A DNA stretch of 64,000 bases, from NCBI RefSeq assembly GCF_050436995.1, contig NC_134756.1, positions 8,928,001 through 8,992,000 on the forward strand, read 5' to 3'. Position numbers and translations under genes: made by a program. The DNA is from Anticarsia gemmatalis. Lineage: Eukaryota > Arthropoda > Insecta > Lepidoptera > Erebidae. Of the stretch, positions 59,088 through 64,000 are shown piece after piece (position 1 is the stretch's first letter; every line of letters starts with the position of its first letter). The notes under the pieces are model-generated. The model worked only from the letters and a program-made list of their open reading frames with translations, did no database searches and was not told the DNA's origin.

Positions 59088-59648
59088 TGATTATGTTTCT
59101 TTTTTCTCATATTATTATGATTAAGCACAGAATTTTTTTTTCTCTTTTTTTCTTATTTAACAATGGATATCGGCATTTTATCAATTCTATTTTATTTCTT
59201 ATGAAATGTATTTTTCTATTTTCAACGAAAATAGAAAAATCTTTTCTTGTCAAAAAGGGACTGATACATTGTAGGCTTTTTATATTGAGACGCTTTTGTT
59301 GAAGAGTATCCAATTTACTGATAATATCTTTGTAGGTTATTACAGACTTCGTATCACGTTAACTTATTTTTTGAAGTAAATAAGCTACTTTGTCTTAAAA
59401 GTATTTTATATAAAGTAGTTTTCTAATATGACTGTAAGTAATTTGTATGTATCTGATGTCCCCTGCGGCACAAGATAATATCTTAACACGGGTGGTATCT
59501 GATAACGAAAAAATCAATACAAAATACTAAGTATTTCCCGTCTTCTACAGATACATATTTTATGCAAAAGTTTCACATTTAAATTCAGATAAATCTTTTG
59601 TTAATGGATTTTAGTACAGTTATTAATATTACTGGAGGAAGTGACCAG

Positions 59649-59711
59649 AATGCTGGCGTTTATCTTTGCACAAATAGCATTGCCATACGTCGTGGCAATG
59701 CTGCCAGCATT
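59649..59711. repeat. nested double inverted repeat
   Basis: Inner stem AGCATTGCCA (59676-59685) pairs with TGGCAATGCT (59693-59702). Outer stem AATGCTGGC (59649-59657) pairs with GCCAGCATT (59703-59711), leaving an 18-base bulge on the left. Confidence 0.55.
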
Positions 59712-59811
59712 ATGGAAACATTGCCGGTAGACATCGATGTGGCGGAGTACTAAAACGTAGCGCGATTTCCATTCTCTCTTTTTTTAATAAATTGTGTATA
59801 TTTTATTTAGA

Positions 59812-59960
59812 ACTAGCTGATCCCGCAAACTTCCTATCGCCTAACAGCTGATTTTAAATAAATAAATAAGTCATAAATGTTTTTTCTCCATAAAACTATC
59901 CCCGTACTTCAAGGAAACCGTACTCCAGCCATTCACGCGTGATGGCGTGATTAAGGGAAA
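59812..59960. repeat. probable dispersed repeat
   Basis: ACTAGCTGATCCCGCAAACTTC followed by TTTTTTCTCCATAAAAC and CCCGTACTTCAAGGAAACC resembles a Helitron- or LINE-derived repeat with a ctagctgaccc end. Confidence 0.35.
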
Positions 59961-60820
59961 TAAGGATTCATTTTGTCCAATAATATTTATTATTTATTTA
60001 TTTCAATATTTATATGTTTAGAAGATAAGCATAGTCTAAAATGATTTAGTAATTAATATACACTGCAAACACGCTTTTAGTTATGATTTATATTATTAAT
60101 TAATGGAAGATATTAAGGGTTCCTAGTGTGGAACTCTAATACTATGTAAACAGTGTAGGGGATGTTTCTGCTCTCGGGTGCAGCCAGCCTCGGCACGTGC
60201 AACACGACGAATATAAATGAGAAAACATACCAAGGAGCTACGAATATTATGTTACGTAACGAACGTAAATCATAACGTATATTTTGTAGAGGGAACACAT
60301 GCAATGTAATGTTACCTATATAAAATATATGCTAAGGTTTCTTTGTTTCACGTAAAAAAATATTGAGACGATTTTTGTCAGGGTGACAGATTATGATGCG
60401 GAGAAAGACCCGACTACTTTTGTTCAAAAACTATTTTTTTAGCAACTGAAATAGAGCCTGAAAATCCGAACGTTGACGTTACCGTTAAGGTCTTTGAATG
60501 GATAGGAAATCTGTATCACCTATTTTTGTTAATGTCCTTACAGAAACATTAATACTCAGAAGAAAGAAAGAAAAAACTAAGTTCTTTGAATTGACATTAA
60601 AGATTAAGTCGAGTGATCATTTACATATCTAGAATTTTCTATCAACTTCCACAACACATCATTTGATGCAGTTAAGTAATTTAAAGTTAATCATCACTAT
60701 AATCCATATCACGTGAACAGTACAGTGTGCACACGTGGCGACCTCTACAATTAGTTACGTCTTCTACTTAATCTGTTGTAATTAACGTTATTCAATAAAA
60801 ACTGCTCATTGTAGTACACT

Positions 60821-60905
60821 GGCCTTTGTGGCGCAGTGGGTAGTGTATCCCACTGCTGTTCGTGAAGTCTTAGTTTCCTGTGTCGAGCAAACTGCAATTG
60901 GTCTA
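60821..60905 (+). mobile_element. tRNA-like SINE head
   Basis: GGCCTTTGTGGCGCAGTGGG resembles the A-box region of tRNA-derived SINEs. The B box is degenerate (TTAGTTTCCTGTGTCGAGC). No clear tail. Confidence 0.4.
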
Positions 60906-62555
60906 TTGTAAATTATATTTGAATGTTTCTCAATAGATTTTTTATATTTCGCCGGCCTATTTGATCTTTATTAAAACCAAAACATTATAATCGCAATTTT
61001 TTCGTGTAAGATGTTTGAACAAAATGGACAAATTATAAGTTGAAACATTCATGCTGCGTCATATTATTTTGAATGAAGGGCATCATCTTACTTCGAAAAA
61101 CTGTTTATTCTATTAGGAATCAGATGGTAATATAATTTATGTTGGATCTTGAAGTCCCATAAATGACCTTAACTGGCGTTTGCGTCACCACTTACGTCAC
61201 GTCATCCAATTTTTTTCAATAGACGTCACTACAAGACGGGACAATGGTATCTCCTATAAGAGCCGCCATCCAACCATCGACGTAAACTATCAATGAGTTG
61301 CATAACAAAAGGTCATAAGTGCATTTTTTCCTTTATCGCGGAAGTTTAATCATATTATTATGCTATTGTAATAGTGAGATAATTAATGATGTAAGTGCAT
61401 CAATCTAACTATCTAGGTAAGCAGTGCATACATGAGTTGTTTGCTAATAGATAGACTATCAGTAACATCAATATTATTATGTTAGAAGCGTTTCTGTACT
61501 GTTTGTAAACAGTATGTTATCTGATTTAAAATCAGAAATAGGGTCTACTCATATCTCGCAATTATGTCACCTAGTGTTAGTATTTTTGTATAGAGCTTTG
61601 TAGAACATCTCTAGTACGGGGTACGACTAAATACCCAAAACTATCGAGTAATTAGAAATTTTAACGATGATAAATGCACGATGTTTCGATACTGCAGTAT
61701 CGATCATCGAGCATTTATTCGTAGACTTTTAGAAAAGCGCTACATTTGTATTATGAAACATTTCTCTAAATATTTTCGAAGTGTTAAGAAAACAAGCTTC
61801 TTTGACAATCTAATTGAATTATAGTTTCATATAAAAAGATTTCTTGTGTTACTTCTAAAAATGTAGGTATTCAAGGATATCGACAAACGCATTGATTGTT
61901 ATGAATTAGGACTACAAAATGTCAAATTTAATTACATTAATTAACCACTGGTCAAAAACAAATTATATTTCTTTTGAAACATTTTCAAAAAACTTAATAA
62001 GCATATGCAAAACTCGAAATTCTACATTGCTACCCCACTGCCTGGTATAACTATGTACTTGATAAAACGAAAAACACTGACAGTATTTCAAATGTTTAAA
62101 TTCATAATTACAATCCCTACTTCAATGAAAACTCACAAATACATGATTAAAAGTAAATCAAACAGCATTAGCGATATTTAACACTCACACTGAATACACG
62201 TATCAACGCAATCATTAAAAGCAAATATTGACACACAAACCTTCGAAAAATCAATCAAAAATTATCCAACCTGTAAATTTTCATCATAAAAATTGTACGT
62301 AGTTGATTATTTCGTAGCTTCACAACTGGCTAGCGAGGTGAAAGGGGAGGTCGGCTACACGATGAAAGGTTTCAGAGATACGTATACACATACAGCCAGC
62401 ACAAACAACGCAGATGAAAATGAATAATCAACAGAAACTCTTCTTTGTGGAACATGAATACGTTTGCTTTTTTGACCTACTGACTTTTACAAAATTTCTG
62501 TACGAATAGGTATACTTAGGCTTTGTATTATATTTTAACTTACAAATTAGGATCT

Positions 62556-62730
62556 GAAGCTCGATTCTCTACTACTATCGAGTACCGGCAACCGGCTATC
62601 TATTGAAAAAAAATCACGACGATCTGATCAGCGCCTCCAGCGGGCTCCGTAAGAACTATTTTGGCTATACATTTTAAACGTCAAACTCTCGGTACTCCAT
62701 AGTACAGACTGTAGGGAATCGCGCTACTGA
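62556..62730 (+). mobile_element. foldback MITE, full length, diverged
   Basis: Left arm CTCGATTCTCTACTACTATC, right end GGGAATCGCGCTACTG, core CAGCGCCTCCAGCGGGCTCC at 62629. Confidence 0.68.
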
Positions 62731-63349
62731 AAGACGTAAAGAAAGTGTGTCACTAATTCTAGCCAACTGATACGTATCGTGGTACGTGTTAAAATAATAA
62801 AATGCAATTTTAAAAGTACTCATGCATACATTAAAATGTTGTCATTATTAAAAAAGTACATATTTAGTTAATTACCTTGTGATAAAGCAAGCCAGACAGA
62901 CATACCTACATAATAGAGACAACTGAATATAAACTACAAATAAGAGTTACATTTCAACATTAACCATGTGCATAAATTAGTTCCACCTGACTAAAATATA
63001 CGAGAGCACATTTTTTTTCCAATATTAGTTGACATTTGAGTGATTTCCGTAAGCCGTCGTTGTCAGTCCATTATTTAATTTTAAGTAGCATTGTCCAGTT
63101 TGAACAAATACTTCTTTATGGCTTATCACTGGTGTCAGTTCATCAGCCTTAATGATTTTGTTTTTCATCTTATTTTCTTGGTTATACAACATCGAAGCCA
63201 TCGATCAAAGTGGACTCTATATTTCCGCTCTTCTATTGTCGTTTATTCAGAACTATACTTATTCGGTTGTGGAGGGCAAAGATTTTGATAATAAACAAAA
63301 CATCTCGAGTTGTTTCGTATCATTTTTTTCATATCTATCATCATTTTTG

Positions 63350-63560
63350 CCTGTATCTGTATCCCATTGCTGAGCAAGGGCCATTCCCTTGGATTTAAAG
63401 TCCCCTCGGTCGCTTACTGCGTCTGGCCATCCATGATATCTGAAAAAAACACAAGCTAGTTTTTTTACTGTTCCTTCAAGTGCCACACTGATAGGCCCTT
63501 TCCACGCGCAACTCCCGTTCCACCGCAATATCCCGTCACGTTGGGCCCTCAAGACTTATG
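63350..63560. repeat. dispersed repeat, cccactgctgg type
   Basis: TATCCCATTGCTGAGCAAGG and CGCTTACTGCGTCTGGCCATCC match the family at 53348. Several short reading frames overlap here, but none looks like a gene. Confidence 0.45.
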
Positions 63561-64000
63561 AAGGGAAATAATGCATCGTCATGTCACTTCTCCAACTGCC
63601 TTATACTTTCAACTTTTCAGTTACTCACACAAAATATTAATCTACATATTTTCCTTATACACCATTACATATTTACATAATCCTTGCACCAACAAATCAC
63701 GATACCATTACGTTCTTGTGATCAGATTTTTTGTTTCACGGATCTAAATTATTACTCAAGCAATTTAACACGTGAAGAATCCAATCAATTCTATTTGTAA
63801 CTTGGCAGAAATAATAATTGTTTCTGGATGGTGTTAAAATACATTTTATAATAACTACTTATACAGGATGAAGCCCGCTGCAAAGAACCTTATATCAATT
63901 TAATAATGACTTCAAAAAAACAAACGGTGCACCACTTCGCCTGAAAGTAGTTTGACTTCAATTGCTTGCGTTAGAACTGTTCCTTTTTAACCCCAAAGAC

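Larger units (their letters stand above)
42674..64000. other. gene-poor right end
   Basis: Over 21 kb of AT-rich DNA with MITEs, SINEs, two Helitron-like sequences and hairpins listed separately, but no recognisable coding exon. It could be a long intron of the gene that owns the 42506-42673 segment, or true intergenic DNA. Confidence 0.45.

Noticed and set aside
59649..59711. miRNA gene
   Set aside because: The one-sided bulge and short stems do not make a standard precursor, and no conserved seed was recognised.

Overview
The window is nuclear DNA from an insect, almost certainly a moth or butterfly. It is AT-rich, has GT-AG introns, and is littered with lepidopteran interspersed repeats: tRNA-derived SINEs, short non-autonomous Helitrons ending in GCGCGGGTCAGCTAG, and foldback MITEs. 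No bacterial, organellar or viral gene was seen, and the species cannot be fixed from the sequence alone.

Two complete protein-coding genes could be assembled exon by exon, both on the plus strand. (1) 17,638-31,020: moody, the class A GPCR that in Drosophila acts in the glial blood-brain barrier. It has eight coding exons with consistent phases. Its last exon is open in two reading frames. A tandem AGAG acceptor at 30,598-30,601 would switch between a 383-residue and a 482-residue protein. (2) 33,023-40,832: Nab2/ZC3H14, the nuclear poly(A)-RNA-binding CCCH zinc-finger protein. It has twelve coding exons and 876 residues, with an N-terminal PWI-like domain and four visible C-terminal CCCH fingers; the usual first finger of animal orthologues was not found. 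About 2 kb separates the two genes.

Layout: 1-17.6 kb is upstream or 5'-UTR intron territory of moody with repeats only; 17.6-31.0 kb is moody; 31.0-33.0 kb is moody 3' UTR, one degenerate repeat and the Nab2 promoter; 33.0-40.8 kb is Nab2; 40.8-64 kb is largely gene-free, apart from one orphan exon-like segment at 42,506-42,673. That segment has a good donor but no recognisable partner exons, so it may be an exon of a gene running off the right edge.

The most notable signals are the dual-frame moody tail exon, the apparent loss of one Nab2 finger, the orphan exon, a group of related MITEs sharing terminal GTAGCGC and a conserved internal CAGCGCCTCT(A/G)-type core, a 5S rRNA-derived SINE, and several clean hairpins in non-coding DNA. 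No wholly new biological system was found. All gene models are hand-assembled from splice signals and phase, without transcript evidence.
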